Assembly: GCA_944353735.1 (NCBI GenBank)
Contig: CALVPU010000204.1
Span: 1 to 13,280, forward strand
Direction of reading: 5' to 3'
DNA from: an uncultured Eubacteriales bacterium
GTDB taxonomy: Bacteria; Bacillota; Clostridia; Christensenellales; Aristaeellaceae
DNA: 13,280 bases
In this document: positions 1 through 7,998 of the stretch, piece after piece
Position numbering within the stretch: the stretch's first letter is position 1
Layout of the letters: each line of letters begins with the position of its first letter
The notes under the pieces: model-generated
What the model saw: the letters and a program-made list of their open reading frames with translations, nothing else
Told to the model about the DNA's origin: nothing
Databases searched by the model: none
Made by a program: the position numbers and the translations under genes

Positions 1-537
1 GGCGGCATCACCAGCTTCATCATGCTGACGATGATGATCCCGGGCGACCTGACGATGATTTCCATCTACCAGCTCAACCGCGATCTGGGGTTGCTGATCT
101 TTTATGTGTGGTTGATCATCAACGGCCTGATCGCCGGCTCGAGCATCCTGCTGATGCGCAACTACTTTAAGTCCATCAGCTACACGCTGGCGGAATCCGC
201 GCGCATCGACGGCGCGTCCGAGCTGCGCATCTTCGCGGGCATCTTCCTGCCAATTTCGCTGCCCGGTCTGGCGACGGTGTTCTTCATGGACTTCGTCTCC
301 CGCTGGAACAGCATCACCATTCCGGCGGCGATCCTGACCGACGAGTCGATGTACACGCTGCCGCTGAAGCTCAAGGCGATGATTCTGAGCACCAATTCCG
401 TTTCCGGTACGGCGCAGATCCCGGAGAACGCCATCATGGCGGCGATCGTCATCACAGCGCTTCCGCTGCTGTTGATCTACGTGTTCGCCCAGAAGTTCCT
501 GCTCTCCGGACTGAACCTCGGCGCGACGAAGGAGTGA
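1..537 (+). CDS. ABC carbohydrate transporter, inner-membrane permease (MalG-type), 5' truncated
   Basis: This is the C-terminal 178 codons of a binding-protein-dependent sugar permease. The frame is open to the left edge, so the start and roughly the first 100 residues (by comparison with the usual length near 280) lie outside the window. The EAA loop that docks on the ATPase is clear at about partial residues 65-88, with E-S-A-R-I-D-G-A, then I-F-L-P-I and a closing P-G. Hydrophobic membrane segments lie on both sides (about residues 30-52, 85-100 and 142-165). The tail L-S-G-L-N-L-G-A-T-K-E resembles the ends of MalG/CUT1 permeases, which commonly close with a G-x-x-x-G-x-x-K pattern. The gene ends 6 nt before the PHP-hydrolase gene and its last codons carry that gene's ribosome binding site, so the two are probably co-transcribed. 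The family assignment is firm; the transported sugar cannot be told. Confidence 0.93.
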   Translation, partial: GGITSFIMLTMMIPGDLTMISIYQLNRDLGLLIFYVWLIINGLIAGSSILLMRNYFKSISYTLAESARIDGASELRIFAGIFLPISLPGLATVFFMDFVSRWNSITIPAAILTDESMYTLPLKLKAMILSTNSVSGTAQIPENAIMAAIVITALPLLLIYVFAQKFLLSGLNLGATKE

Positions 538-543
538 CGGTCC

Positions 544-1851
544 ATGCAGACGATTGCATTCGAGCGCTTTATCCGCAAGGATGAGGAGCGCACCTATTTT
601 ACGATCCCGTTCGAAGTGCCCGAGGGCATCGAGCGCCTCGACATCCGCTACGATTACCCGCGCCGCGTGCCGCGCGAAGAGGACGGCGCCACCATCGTCG
701 AGGAGGTCAACATCGTCGATCTGGCGCTGACCGCCGGCGACGGCGAGTACGTCGGCGCGTCCGGCTCTGACCGCACGCACATCTACATCTCCGCTTACGA
801 AAGCGCGCAGGGCTATGCTGCCGTGCCCATCGCCGCGGGCACGTGGCAGGTCATTGTCGGCGCCTACAAGGTCGCGCCCGAGGGCGTGACGGTGCGCTAC
901 GAGGTGACGCTGACGGAAAAGCAGATGCGCCGCTTTCAGGGCGACACGCATATGCACACCACCGGCTCCGACGGCGTGCTGGCGACGGCGGAACTGGTCG
1001 ACCTGTGCCGCAGGCAGCGCCTCGATTTCGCCATCATCACCGACCACAACAACTATTCCGGCAACGACCATCTGCCGGCGCCAAGCGACATGACCGTGAT
1101 TCCCGGCGCGGAGTGGACGCATTACAACGGTCACGCCGGATTCCTCGGCGTGCGCCGTCCCTACCGCAGCCCGTTCTGCGTCAACACGCGCGAACAGGCG
1201 CGCGCGCAAATCGAGGAAGCGCGCCGCGCGGGGGCGATGATCGTCGTCAACCATCCCTTCTGCCAGCCGGAGTGCGGCTGGAAGTGGGGCTTTGACCTCG
1301 CGCCGTACGACGCCGTCGAGATCTGGAACGGCGCGCTGATGCTGGACAACGAGAACACCCGCTGTCTAGCGTGGTGGCATGCGCAGCTGTGCGCCGGTCG
1401 GCGCATTGCGATCACCGGCGGCAGCGACTTCCACCGCCCGGGACCGCTGTCGCTGCCCGGCGTGCCCTGCACCTGCGTCTACGCGATGTCGCGCAGTCCG
1501 GAGGACCTGCTCGGCGCGCTGCGCGCCGGGCGCGGCTACGTGAAGATGTCGCCGGACGCGCCGGACGTCGACGTCCGTGCCGGCGAGGCGATGCTGGGCG
1601 GCTGCGCGCCCGGGAACGCGCATGTCATGGCGCGGTTCGAGCGGCTGCGCGGCGGCGACCGCGTCGTCGCGATCACGGACCGCGGCGAGGAAGCGCATAC
1701 CTGCCCGCCCGGCGGTTGCGCGATGACGCTCGAGCTGCGCGGCGAAGCGGCGAAGTTCATGCGCTTCGAGGTTATTCGCACGCTCGCCAACGGCCTGCCG
1801 CCGGTGCGCGTGCTGGTCTCCAATCCCATTTACTTCGATACGGAGGACTGA
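544..1851 (+). CDS. PHP-domain metallohydrolase, CehA/McbA-like
   Basis: This 435-residue protein has a PHP (polymerase and histidinol phosphatase) metal-dependent hydrolase domain after an N-terminal beta-rich domain of about 130 residues. The expected metal-ligand motifs appear in order: H136-x-H138, D143, D167-H168, E190, H197, H237 (in N-H-P-F) and the D295-F-H297 motif. All are intact, so an active two- or three-metal phosphoesterase or related hydrolase is expected. The N-terminal domain plus PHP layout matches the CehA/McbA family, whose named members were found as pesticide-ester hydrolases and whose natural substrates are mostly unknown. There is no signal peptide, so it is probably cytoplasmic. 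The ATG is preceded by GGAG (531-534) with a 9-nt spacer. It sits between a sugar permease and a GH38-like gene, which suggests work on an imported sugar ester or sugar phosphate. That role is inference. Confidence 0.88.
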   Translation: MQTIAFERFIRKDEERTYFTIPFEVPEGIERLDIRYDYPRRVPREEDGATIVEEVNIVDLALTAGDGEYVGASGSDRTHIYISAYESAQGYAAVPIAAGTWQVIVGAYKVAPEGVTVRYEVTLTEKQMRRFQGDTHMHTTGSDGVLATAELVDLCRRQRLDFAIITDHNNYSGNDHLPAPSDMTVIPGAEWTHYNGHAGFLGVRRPYRSPFCVNTREQARAQIEEARRAGAMIVVNHPFCQPECGWKWGFDLAPYDAVEIWNGALMLDNENTRCLAWWHAQLCAGRRIAITGGSDFHRPGPLSLPGVPCTCVYAMSRSPEDLLGALRAGRGYVKMSPDAPDVDVRAGEAMLGGCAPGNAHVMARFERLRGGDRVVAITDRGEEAHTCPPGGCAMTLELRGEAAKFMRFEVIRTLANGLPPVRVLVSNPIYFDTED

Positions 1852-1852
1852 T

Positions 1853-4150
1853 ATGCAGATCCGCAGGGTGATCCTCGTCTTTAAGACGCACTTTGACATC
1901 GGCTTTACGAAGCTCTCGCGCGAGATCCTTGACGATTACGCCGGCGAGATGCTCGACCGCGTGGCGGCGACGTGCGAGGCGACGCGCGGCATGGGCGGAC
2001 TCGCCTATGTCTGGACGATGCCGGCATGGCCGCTGGCGGAGGTCCGCCGGCGCGTTTCCGGCGAGCGCGCCGCGATGCTCGATGCGCTGATCGCGCGCGG
2101 ACAGGTCGCCTGGCACGCGCTGCCGTACACGTCGCACTACGACTTTGCCGGCGCAGCGGACGCCGTGTGGGGGCTGCGCTATGCCCGCGAGCTGAGCGAG
2201 CGCTACGGCGCGCCGCTGCGCCGCGCGGCGAAGATGACGGATGTGCCCGGACACGGTCGCTTTCTGCCCGAGCTCCTTGCGAGCGCGGGCATTCGGTTTT
2301 TGCATCTGGGATGCAACGAGTTTGCCAAGCCGCCGGAGGTGCCGCAGATCTTCTGGTGGGAAGCGCCTTCGGGCAAGCGCGTGCTGACGATGTACAACTG
2401 TGGCTACGGCACGCCGCTGTACGCGCCGGAGGACTGGCGCTTCTCCACGTGGATGGCGCTGATGAACACGCAGGACAATTCCGGTCCGCAGACGGCGGAG
2501 ATCGTCGCCGACCTGCGCGGGCGTCTGGCGGCGCGCTATCCCGGCGCGGAGATCGTCTGCGGCACGCTCGACGACGTATGGGACGCGCTCTCCCGCGAGG
2601 ACCTTTCTGGGCTGCCCGTCGTCCGTCAGGACTTGGCGGACACGTGGATTCACGGCGTCGCCAGCTATCCGCGCGAAGCGGGGCAGGTGCGGAGGCTGCG
2701 CGGGCGTCTGGCGCGCGCCGAGCGGGCGCTGGCAAGCGGCGCGCGTTCCGGAGATGCCGCGCAGGCGTGTGCGGACACCGCGCGCGCATGGGATGCACTG
2801 GCGCTGTTCGCCGAGCACACGTGGGGGCTCGACGTCAAGACGTGGCTGGGCGCGATTCCGGACTACGAGGACTTTGACGCCTCTCGTCGCGCGCCCCCCA
2901 AGTGCGCGCGCATGGAGGCGTCGTGGCGCGAGCAGGCGCAGCGCGCAGAGACGGCGGAGCGCGCCTGTGCGGATGCCGAGCGGGCGCTGGGGCTGGCGCC
3001 GCCGCGCGCGTTTACATTTGACGGCGGAGCGCCGCTGCATGGCGAACAGGTTCTCGCCGGCGCGCGCTACCGGCTCGAGTTCTCGGCGGACACCGGCGCC
3101 GTTCACCGGCTCGTCGATGCCGTTCGCGGCGCAACGCTGCTCGAGGCGCGCGGCGAGGCGGGCGTGTTCGCCTATCGCTACGACCGCTATGGCGCCGACG
3201 ACATGACCGAATACCTGCGCGCCTACGCCCGCCGCTTTCCGGCGTGGGGCGTCGAGGACAATGGCAGGATCAACTATCCCGAGTGCGCGCACGCGGTGCG
3301 GCGGCCCGCGTTCCGCGGCTGCGCGCGCAGCGGGCGGACGCTGCGCTTCGAGTACGTCGCGGCGGAGGGCGAGCGCTTTGGCGACGCCGGCGTCGTGGTG
3401 CTGTACGTCACGGTCCCGGAGGACGATTCGCCGGTGCGCGTGCGCGTCGAGCTGCGCGGCAAGCGCGCCACGCCCTACGTCGAGAGCGGGGCGCTGAGCC
3501 TGCCGCTGCCGGCGGCGAAGCGGTACTGGATCAACAAGTGCGGCGGCGTGATCGACCCGGCGGTGGACATCGCGCCCGGCGCGAACCACGCCTTCTACGC
3601 GCTGGAACACTTCGCCGCGGCGGAGGTCGAGGGCGCGGTGGTCGCCGTGGTCAGCCACGACTGCCCGCTGGTGAGCCTTGGCGAGAACGGCGTCTACGCC
3701 TATCGCCGCGAATACGCGCCCCACGCTCCGGAAATGCGCTTCTGCCTGTTCAACAACATGTGGGGCACAAACTTCCCCCAGTGGATCGAGGGCGACATGG
3801 CGTTCGAGTTCGACGTATTTTCCGAGACACCGGGCGCGATTGCGGAAATCTACGCGCGCGCCTGCGAGCTGGCGGAGAACCCCGATGGCGGACAGGCGGT
3901 GGAGCTGCCCTTTGCGCTCAGCGCCGGCCTGCGCGCCGTGTCCGTGCGCCTCGAGGGCGGCGCGGTGCGCCTGTGCCTGCAAAGCTGTGCGGCGGAACGC
4001 ATTGAGGCGCGCATTGCCCGCGCGGGCTGGCGATTTGAGGAGGTCGACCTGCTCGGGCGGAAGCTCGGCGGCACATGGTCCGGCGAGGTGCGCACCGCGT
4101 TCGCGCCCTACGAGTTGCGCGCGTTCGATGCCTATCCCGCGGCGGAATGA
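1853..4150 (+). CDS. GH38-like glycosidase-related protein, DUF5054 type
   Basis: This large protein of 765 residues has no signal peptide. The N-terminus carries K-T-H13-F-D15-I-G-F-T, the H-x-D zinc-binding start of the alpha-mannosidase (GH38) fold in the form I associate with DUF5054 proteins. D130 in T-D-V-P-G-H-G lies where GH38 enzymes have the D-x-x-G-H nucleophile segment. H322 in E-H-T-W-G is a candidate fourth metal ligand. Residues about 330-380 are helical and Glu/Arg/Ala-rich, and the C-terminal half is beta-rich, as expected of the GH38 beta-sandwich region. The start ATG is 1 nt after the PHP stop, with GGAGGA (1842-1847) inside the end of that gene, so translation is probably coupled. 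An intrinsic terminator follows 16 nt after the stop. Glycoside cleavage is an inference from these motifs; DUF5054 members have no assigned activity that I know of. Confidence 0.78.
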   Translation: MQIRRVILVFKTHFDIGFTKLSREILDDYAGEMLDRVAATCEATRGMGGLAYVWTMPAWPLAEVRRRVSGERAAMLDALIARGQVAWHALPYTSHYDFAGAADAVWGLRYARELSERYGAPLRRAAKMTDVPGHGRFLPELLASAGIRFLHLGCNEFAKPPEVPQIFWWEAPSGKRVLTMYNCGYGTPLYAPEDWRFSTWMALMNTQDNSGPQTAEIVADLRGRLAARYPGAEIVCGTLDDVWDALSREDLSGLPVVRQDLADTWIHGVASYPREAGQVRRLRGRLARAERALASGARSGDAAQACADTARAWDALALFAEHTWGLDVKTWLGAIPDYEDFDASRRAPPKCARMEASWREQAQRAETAERACADAERALGLAPPRAFTFDGGAPLHGEQVLAGARYRLEFSADTGAVHRLVDAVRGATLLEARGEAGVFAYRYDRYGADDMTEYLRAYARRFPAWGVEDNGRINYPECAHAVRRPAFRGCARSGRTLRFEYVAAEGERFGDAGVVVLYVTVPEDDSPVRVRVELRGKRATPYVESGALSLPLPAAKRYWINKCGGVIDPAVDIAPGANHAFYALEHFAAAEVEGAVVAVVSHDCPLVSLGENGVYAYRREYAPHAPEMRFCLFNNMWGTNFPQWIEGDMAFEFDVFSETPGAIAEIYARACELAENPDGGQAVELPFALSAGLRAVSVRLEGGAVRLCLQSCAAERIEARIARAGWRFEEVDLLGRKLGGTWSGEVRTAFAPYELRAFDAYPAAE

Positions 4151-4166
4151 TCGCCTGAATCCCCTT

Positions 4167-4203
4167 GCGCCTCAGTCCGCGACCGGCGGACCGAGGCGCT
4201 TTT
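4167..4203 (+). terminator. Intrinsic terminator of the sugar operon
   Basis: GCGCCTC (4167-4173) pairs with GAGGCGC (4193-4199). The inner GTCCGC/GCGGAC pairs continue the stem after one A/C mismatch, and the loop is about GACCG. A TTTT run follows directly (4200-4203). It starts 16 nt after the stop of the GH38-like gene and separates the sugar operon from the division cluster. Confidence 0.85.
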
Positions 4204-4271
4204 CCGGCGCGTTTGGACACAAAAGTTAACAGTGTGACGGGAATGCGCACAGAAATGTCAATTCATTCGCA

Positions 4272-4300
4272 TTGCATCCCGCGGCGTTAGCGGTTATAAT
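4272..4300 (+). promoter_or_regulatory. Sigma-A promoter of the HlyD-yggS-sepF cluster
   Basis: The -35 is TTGCAT (4272-4277) and the -10 is a perfect TATAAT (4295-4300), with a 17-bp spacer. The flanks 4215-4270 are AT-richer than the genes around them. Transcription should start near 4307, giving a leader of about 77 nt before the ATG at 4384. This is the only strong promoter I could find before the cluster. Confidence 0.88.
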
Positions 4301-4320
4301 ATTGAATAGCATGGTTCATT

Positions 4321-4344
4321 GCGCCTGTTTTTCGCCACAGGCGC
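4321..4344 (+). other. Leader hairpin upstream of the HlyD-like gene
   Basis: GCGCCTG (4321-4327) and CAGGCGC (4338-4344) form a perfect 7-bp stem with a 10-nt loop containing TTTTT. It lies about 15 nt after the predicted transcription start and 28 nt before the ribosome binding site. No T-run follows the 3' arm, so it is not a standard terminator. It may stabilise the 5' end of the transcript. Confidence 0.55.
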
Positions 4345-4383
4345 CGCATGCGCATCGCAAATTTGAGGTTCGGAGCGTGGCTT

Positions 4384-5562
4384 ATGCGCAGAAGAAGGGT
4401 GGCACCGCGTTTTTTCGTGTTCGTCGCGATCCTGATCGTCGCGGCCTTTCTGCTCGCGCGCCCGCTGTGGGACTCGGGGAGCGGACAGGCGCTGATCCGC
4501 GAGGTGGACTCGTCGATCACGCAGAGCATGGACTGCGTCATCATTCGCGATGAATCGGTCGCGACGTCCGATTCCACGGTCCGCATCGAGTATATCGGGC
4601 GGGAGAACACGGAAGTCGCCGCCGGCGACGCCATCGCCAACCTCTACACCACCGGCTATACCGAGAGCCTGCTTACCCGGCTGGAGGAGACGCGCCAGAA
4701 CATTCAGGCGTATCACAAGACGCTGCTGGGCACGATTGTCGACGGCGACCTCGACCGCATGGATGCGATCGTCGACATCTGCGCGGACGACTTCTGCAAC
4801 CTCGTCACCCAGCGCACGCGCGGCAACCTCCAGACGGTCGTCGAGCAGCTGGAGACGGCGATGGTCAACCGTCAGGACTATCTGCGCCAGAACAAGCGCG
4901 ACGATACGCGCCTGACGCAGCTGTACGACGAGGAGAGCACGCGCCTGAGCAGCATCCAGTCGTGGCGCGTGGAGTCGACCGCGGACCGCGCCGGCGTGCT
5001 GTCGTTCTACATCGACGGCTATGAAAACGACCTGACAGTGGCGGGCCTTGACGCGCTGACCGCTGCGGACGTGCGCGCTGTGCTCGCCGGCGGAACGCTC
5101 GCCAACACTGCCCAGACGCGCCAGACAGGGCTTTACCGGATCGTCGATCAGGATGCGTGGTACGTCGCGCTGGTCTCCAACGTCAACAGCTGGATCCCGC
5201 TGGTCGGGCAGACTTACTACCTCCAGCTGGAGGGCTTCGAGGACTTGAGCTATACCGCCACGGTCACCAACGTGCAGAAGACGAGCGACACGGTGCTGGC
5301 GGTGTTCCGCATCGACCAGCCCATCGGTCCGCTGATCTATCAGCGCACGGGCCGCGCCACGCTGAGCATATCGCTCAAGAGCCTGGCGGTCGACACGGAG
5401 GCGCTGTACAATCAGGACGGTCAGATCGGCGTCTGGCTCAACGACGTTCCCGGCGGAACGTTCGTGCCGGTCGATGTGCTGAGCACCGAGGGCGACCTGT
5501 CGCTGATCCAGCCGGTTGTCGAGGGCGCGCTGCAGACCGGGCAGCAGGTATTGGTGAAATAG
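4384..5562 (+). CDS. HlyD-like membrane-fusion / periplasmic-adaptor-type protein
   Basis: This protein has 392 residues from the chosen start. An Arg-rich N-terminus (M-R-R-R-R) is followed by one membrane helix at about residues 10-26; the rest is predicted to lie outside the cytoplasm. The segment around I-I-R-D-E-S-V-A resembles the start of the barrel-sandwich (lipoyl-like) half of HlyD-type adaptors. A helical hairpin (about 95-190) and a beta-rich C-terminal part follow, as in adaptor proteins. I chose ATG 4384 because GGAG (4372-4375) lies 8 nt upstream and the membrane helix then starts near the N-terminus. An in-frame ATG at 4348 lacks such a site. From memory, this kind of HlyD-like protein is a frequent neighbour of yggS-sepF in Clostridia, but its partner transporter, if any, is not encoded here. 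The yggS start is 15 nt downstream. Confidence 0.78.
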   Translation: MRRRRVAPRFFVFVAILIVAAFLLARPLWDSGSGQALIREVDSSITQSMDCVIIRDESVATSDSTVRIEYIGRENTEVAAGDAIANLYTTGYTESLLTRLEETRQNIQAYHKTLLGTIVDGDLDRMDAIVDICADDFCNLVTQRTRGNLQTVVEQLETAMVNRQDYLRQNKRDDTRLTQLYDEESTRLSSIQSWRVESTADRAGVLSFYIDGYENDLTVAGLDALTAADVRAVLAGGTLANTAQTRQTGLYRIVDQDAWYVALVSNVNSWIPLVGQTYYLQLEGFEDLSYTATVTNVQKTSDTVLAVFRIDQPIGPLIYQRTGRATLSISLKSLAVDTEALYNQDGQIGVWLNDVPGGTFVPVDVLSTEGDLSLIQPVVEGALQTGQQVLVK

Positions 5563-5577
5563 GAAGGCAGTTGGAAT

Positions 5578-6279
5578 ATGGGTACGCTGGAAGAGAACAT
5601 CGCCCTGTGGCGGGAGCGCATTGGAAACGCCTCCGCGCGCTGGGGCGGCGCGGAAATCTGCGCCGTGACGAAGACCGTGGACGTGGAGCAGATCAACCGC
5701 GCCGTCGCGGCGGGACTGTGCACGCTGGGCGAGAACCGCGTGCAGGAACTGATGGGCAAGATCGACCGGCTCGATCCGCGCGCGCAGGTGCACCTGATCG
5801 GCCGGCTGCAGACGAATAAGGTCAGGCAGATCGTCGGGCGCGTGGCGATGGTGCAGTCGCTCGACCGCGACGAGCTGGCGGCGGAACTGTCCCGGCGCGC
5901 GCAGGCCGCCGGCGCTGTCGTGCCGGCGCTGGTAGAAGTCAACATCGGGCGCGAGCCGCAGAAGGGCGGCGTCGACGAGGACGATCTGGAAGCGTTTGTC
6001 CGCCGCGCCGCGCAGCTGCCCGGCATCGCCGTGGAAGGGTTGATGGCGGTCATGCCGGACGTGGACGATCCCGAGCAGATCCGCCCGCTGTTTCGCCGCA
6101 TGCGGCAGTGGTTCGAGCGCCTGCGCGACGCGGATCTGCCGAATGTCTCCATGCGCGTGCTGTCCATGGGCATGTCGCACGATTGCATCGTCGCCGCCGA
6201 AGAGGGCGCGACGATGGTCCGTCTCGGGCGCGCGCTGTTCGGCGAGCGACCGTCCAAGACAGAAATTCAGGGAGGTTGA
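5578..6279 (+). CDS. yggS: YggS/PLPBP-family pyridoxal-phosphate homeostasis protein
   Basis: This 233-residue protein is a single-domain TIM barrel related to the N-terminal half of alanine racemase; it binds PLP and helps control vitamin B6 levels. The PLP lysine is K32 in A-V-T-K-T. Other family signatures are G-E-N-R-V-Q-E, H-L-I-G-R-L-Q-T-N-K, V-N-I-G-R-E-P-Q-K-G-G and the phosphate-binding region L-S-M-G-M-S-H-D followed by V-R-L-G-R-A-L-F-G. Length is normal. A ribosome binding site AGGAAGG (5561-5567) overlaps the stop of the HlyD-like gene, so coupling is likely. In B. subtilis the same position is held by ylmE, immediately before sepF (ylmF), and the order is conserved here. It has no known catalytic reaction. 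Confidence 0.95.
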   Translation: MGTLEENIALWRERIGNASARWGGAEICAVTKTVDVEQINRAVAAGLCTLGENRVQELMGKIDRLDPRAQVHLIGRLQTNKVRQIVGRVAMVQSLDRDELAAELSRRAQAAGAVVPALVEVNIGREPQKGGVDEDDLEAFVRRAAQLPGIAVEGLMAVMPDVDDPEQIRPLFRRMRQWFERLRDADLPNVSMRVLSMGMSHDCIVAAEEGATMVRLGRALFGERPSKTEIQGG

Positions 6280-6284
6280 CGACC

Positions 6285-6932
6285 ATGGCGCGCAAACAAT
6301 CCGGAGGATTCAACCGGTTTCTCAATTTGATCGGCCTCGTGGACGATACGCCGCCGCGCGAATCCTATTCGGAGGAATACGATTCCGCCGGTTACGGTCG
6401 TCCCTCGACCTATGTCCCGCCCCGCCGCAGTGCGGCGCAGCCGCGCCCGACCGCGCGCAAGAGCCTGCCGGCACAGGCGGGGCGCAGCCATTCCGGCGCT
6501 GAGCGGACGACCTATGGCGTCAACGACGTGCCGCGCCGCAGGCGCAGCTATCGCGAGGAGCCGGAGACGGCCTTTGAGCCGCGGACCGCGCCGCGTTCCC
6601 GCTTTGAGGAGGACGATGAGGCGCCGGAGCGCACGGAGCTGCCCGAGCCCGTCGCCCGTCCGGCGCGCGGCGTCAGTCAGCGCACGGTGCTGGCGTCGCT
6701 GAACAACCTGCGCGACGCCAATCGCGTCATCACCGCGCTGGTGGCGGGCAACATGATCGTCATGACCATTGCCACCGAGGACGAAGGCGTGCGCCAGCGC
6801 ATCATTGATACGCTTTCCGGCGCGGTGTTCGCGCTCGGCGCGACGATCCGCAAGGCGTCCGAACAGACCTACGTGCTTGCTCCAAGGACCGTCAACGTCA
6901 AGTCGGCGTACGACGTCGACGACCGATTCTGA
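6285..6932 (+). CDS. sepF: Cell-division protein SepF
   Basis: SepF polymerises on the membrane and anchors FtsZ at the septum in Gram-positive bacteria. This copy has 215 residues. Residues about 8-19 form a short amphipathic membrane-binding helix (F-N-R-F-L-N-L-I-G-L). A low-complexity linker rich in Arg, Pro, Glu and Ser spans about 22-128. The conserved FtsZ-binding beta/alpha domain runs from about 131 to 210, with the marker segments N-N-L-R-D-A-N-R-V and I-I-D-T-L-S-G-A-V-F-A-L-G. The B. subtilis protein is about 150 residues, so the linker here is long. ATG 6285 is supported by GGAGG (6271-6275) 9 nt upstream, inside the end of yggS, and by the N-terminal helix. A longer frame reading back into yggS is not the gene. 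No ftsA or ftsZ is present in this window. Confidence 0.94.
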   Translation: MARKQSGGFNRFLNLIGLVDDTPPRESYSEEYDSAGYGRPSTYVPPRRSAAQPRPTARKSLPAQAGRSHSGAERTTYGVNDVPRRRRSYREEPETAFEPRTAPRSRFEEDDEAPERTELPEPVARPARGVSQRTVLASLNNLRDANRVITALVAGNMIVMTIATEDEGVRQRIIDTLSGAVFALGATIRKASEQTYVLAPRTVNVKSAYDVDDRF

Positions 6933-6947
6933 GATGGAGGCCCCGCG

Positions 6948-7235
6948 ATGCTCCTGTATATGATCTACACCGCGGCGGACTGGTTCCTGAGACTGATCTC
7001 GCTCGCGATACTCATCTACTGCGTCCTCACCTGGGTCGCGCCGCGCAGCGCTGCGCGCTACTGGCTGGAGCGGTTTATCAGCCCCTTCTGCGCGCCGTTT
7101 CGCCGCTTGGCGCAGTATGTGTGCATGCGCTGGGGCTCGCCGTTTGACCTGACGTGCTTCTTTGCGCTGATCGGCGTCAACATCCTCAGCGTGCTGCTGG
7201 GCGAAGTCTACAAGCTGCTGGTGGGTCTGTTCTGA
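6948..7235 (+). CDS. yggT: YggT-family small membrane protein
   Basis: This 95-residue protein has two hydrophobic segments, about residues 8-28 and 63-93, joined by a loop with an R-F-I-S-P-F-type motif. Here it reads E-R-F-I-S-P-F-C-A-P-F-R, a hallmark of YggT/YlmG. The family is linked to membrane organisation and division in bacteria and plastids, but no biochemical activity is established. GGAGG (6936-6940) lies 7 nt before the ATG, and the sepF stop is 15 nt upstream. The next gene starts 2 nt after the stop, so yggT and ylmH are probably translationally coupled. The position between sepF and ylmH is the conserved one. Confidence 0.92.
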   Translation: MLLYMIYTAADWFLRLISLAILIYCVLTWVAPRSAARYWLERFISPFCAPFRRLAQYVCMRWGSPFDLTCFFALIGVNILSVLLGEVYKLLVGLF

Positions 7236-7237
7236 CC

Positions 7238-7969
7238 ATGGACGGGCAGAAGCGGCTGGACGACCTCGCGCGCCGCGCCGCGCGCACGGGACGGGCGCAG
7301 TTCACGCGCTTTCTCGAGCCGTCCATGGAGGCGGATGTGCGCGCCGCCGCCCGCGCGGAGGGCGTGGAAGCGGCGTTTTTCGGCGGCTACGAGGGCGCTG
7401 AAAGGCGCGTGTGCGCGCTGTACGACGGCGAGCCGCCGCAGGAATGGCCCGTGCAGGCGCTGGCGCTGCGGTGGAACGCGCGCTTCGGAAGCGCCGGGCA
7501 CCGCGATCTGCTCGGCGCGGCGATGGCGTTGGGGCTGGAACGCGACGCGCTGGGCGACATCTGTCTGGGCGCAGAACCGGGCATGGCGTACCTGTTTTGC
7601 CTGAGCGACGTCGCCAGCTATGTCTGCGCGTCGCTGGACGCCGCAGGGCGCACGCCCCTGTCGGTCGCGCCAGCGGAGGAGATCCGCATCGCGCCGCCGG
7701 AGGGAGCGGCGATGCGCGTCACGGTGCCGGCGCTGCGGCTGGACGCCGTGCTGGCGGCGGGCTATCGCCTTTCGCGCGCCGAGGCCCAGAAGCTCATCCG
7801 CGCCGGGCTGGTCAAGCTGGACCATGTGCCGGAGCTGCGCGCCGACGCCCGCGTCGAGGCGGGAAGCCTGCTCTCCGCGCGCGGATATGGACGGCTGCGC
7901 GTGGACGAGGTGCAGGGCGAGACGCGCAAGGGGCGCGTCGGACTGATGCTGTTCCGCTATGGTCGATGA
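7238..7969 (+). CDS. ylmH: YlmH-type S4-domain RNA-binding protein
   Basis: This 243-residue protein has an N-terminal alpha/beta domain of the YlmH type (about 10-150, with an F-F-G-G-Y-E motif) and a C-terminal S4 RNA-binding domain (about 165-235, with R-L-D-A-V-L-A, S-R-A-E-A-Q-K-L-I and G-L-V). YlmH sits next to divIVA in many Firmicutes and has been connected with ribosome-associated quality control; the sequence here shows only RNA binding. The start ATG is 2 nt after the yggT stop with only a weak upstream site (GGTGGG, 7220-7225), so it probably relies on re-initiation from yggT. The frame continues upstream without a stop, but earlier starts would lie inside yggT. A 113-nt gap follows before divIVA. 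Confidence 0.92.
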   Translation: MDGQKRLDDLARRAARTGRAQFTRFLEPSMEADVRAAARAEGVEAAFFGGYEGAERRVCALYDGEPPQEWPVQALALRWNARFGSAGHRDLLGAAMALGLERDALGDICLGAEPGMAYLFCLSDVASYVCASLDAAGRTPLSVAPAEEIRIAPPEGAAMRVTVPALRLDAVLAAGYRLSRAEAQKLIRAGLVKLDHVPELRADARVEAGSLLSARGYGRLRVDEVQGETRKGRVGLMLFRYGR

Positions 7970-7998
7970 CGCCGGCGGAACGGGAACGTGAAGAAATG

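Noticed and set aside
1772..3982. 736-codon open frame on the - strand
   Set aside because: It is antisense to the GH38-like gene, has an Arg/Ala-rich composition typical of a GC-rich shadow frame, has no ribosome binding site, and the + strand gene carries clear family motifs.
4348..4383. ATG start 12 codons upstream for the HlyD-like protein
   Set aside because: No ribosome binding site precedes it, while ATG 4384 has GGAG at the right distance and gives the normal short N-terminus before the membrane helix.
4294..6180. 628-codon open frame on the - strand
   Set aside because: It is antisense to the HlyD-like and yggS genes and crosses the sigma-A promoter region; composition and lack of motifs mark it as a shadow.
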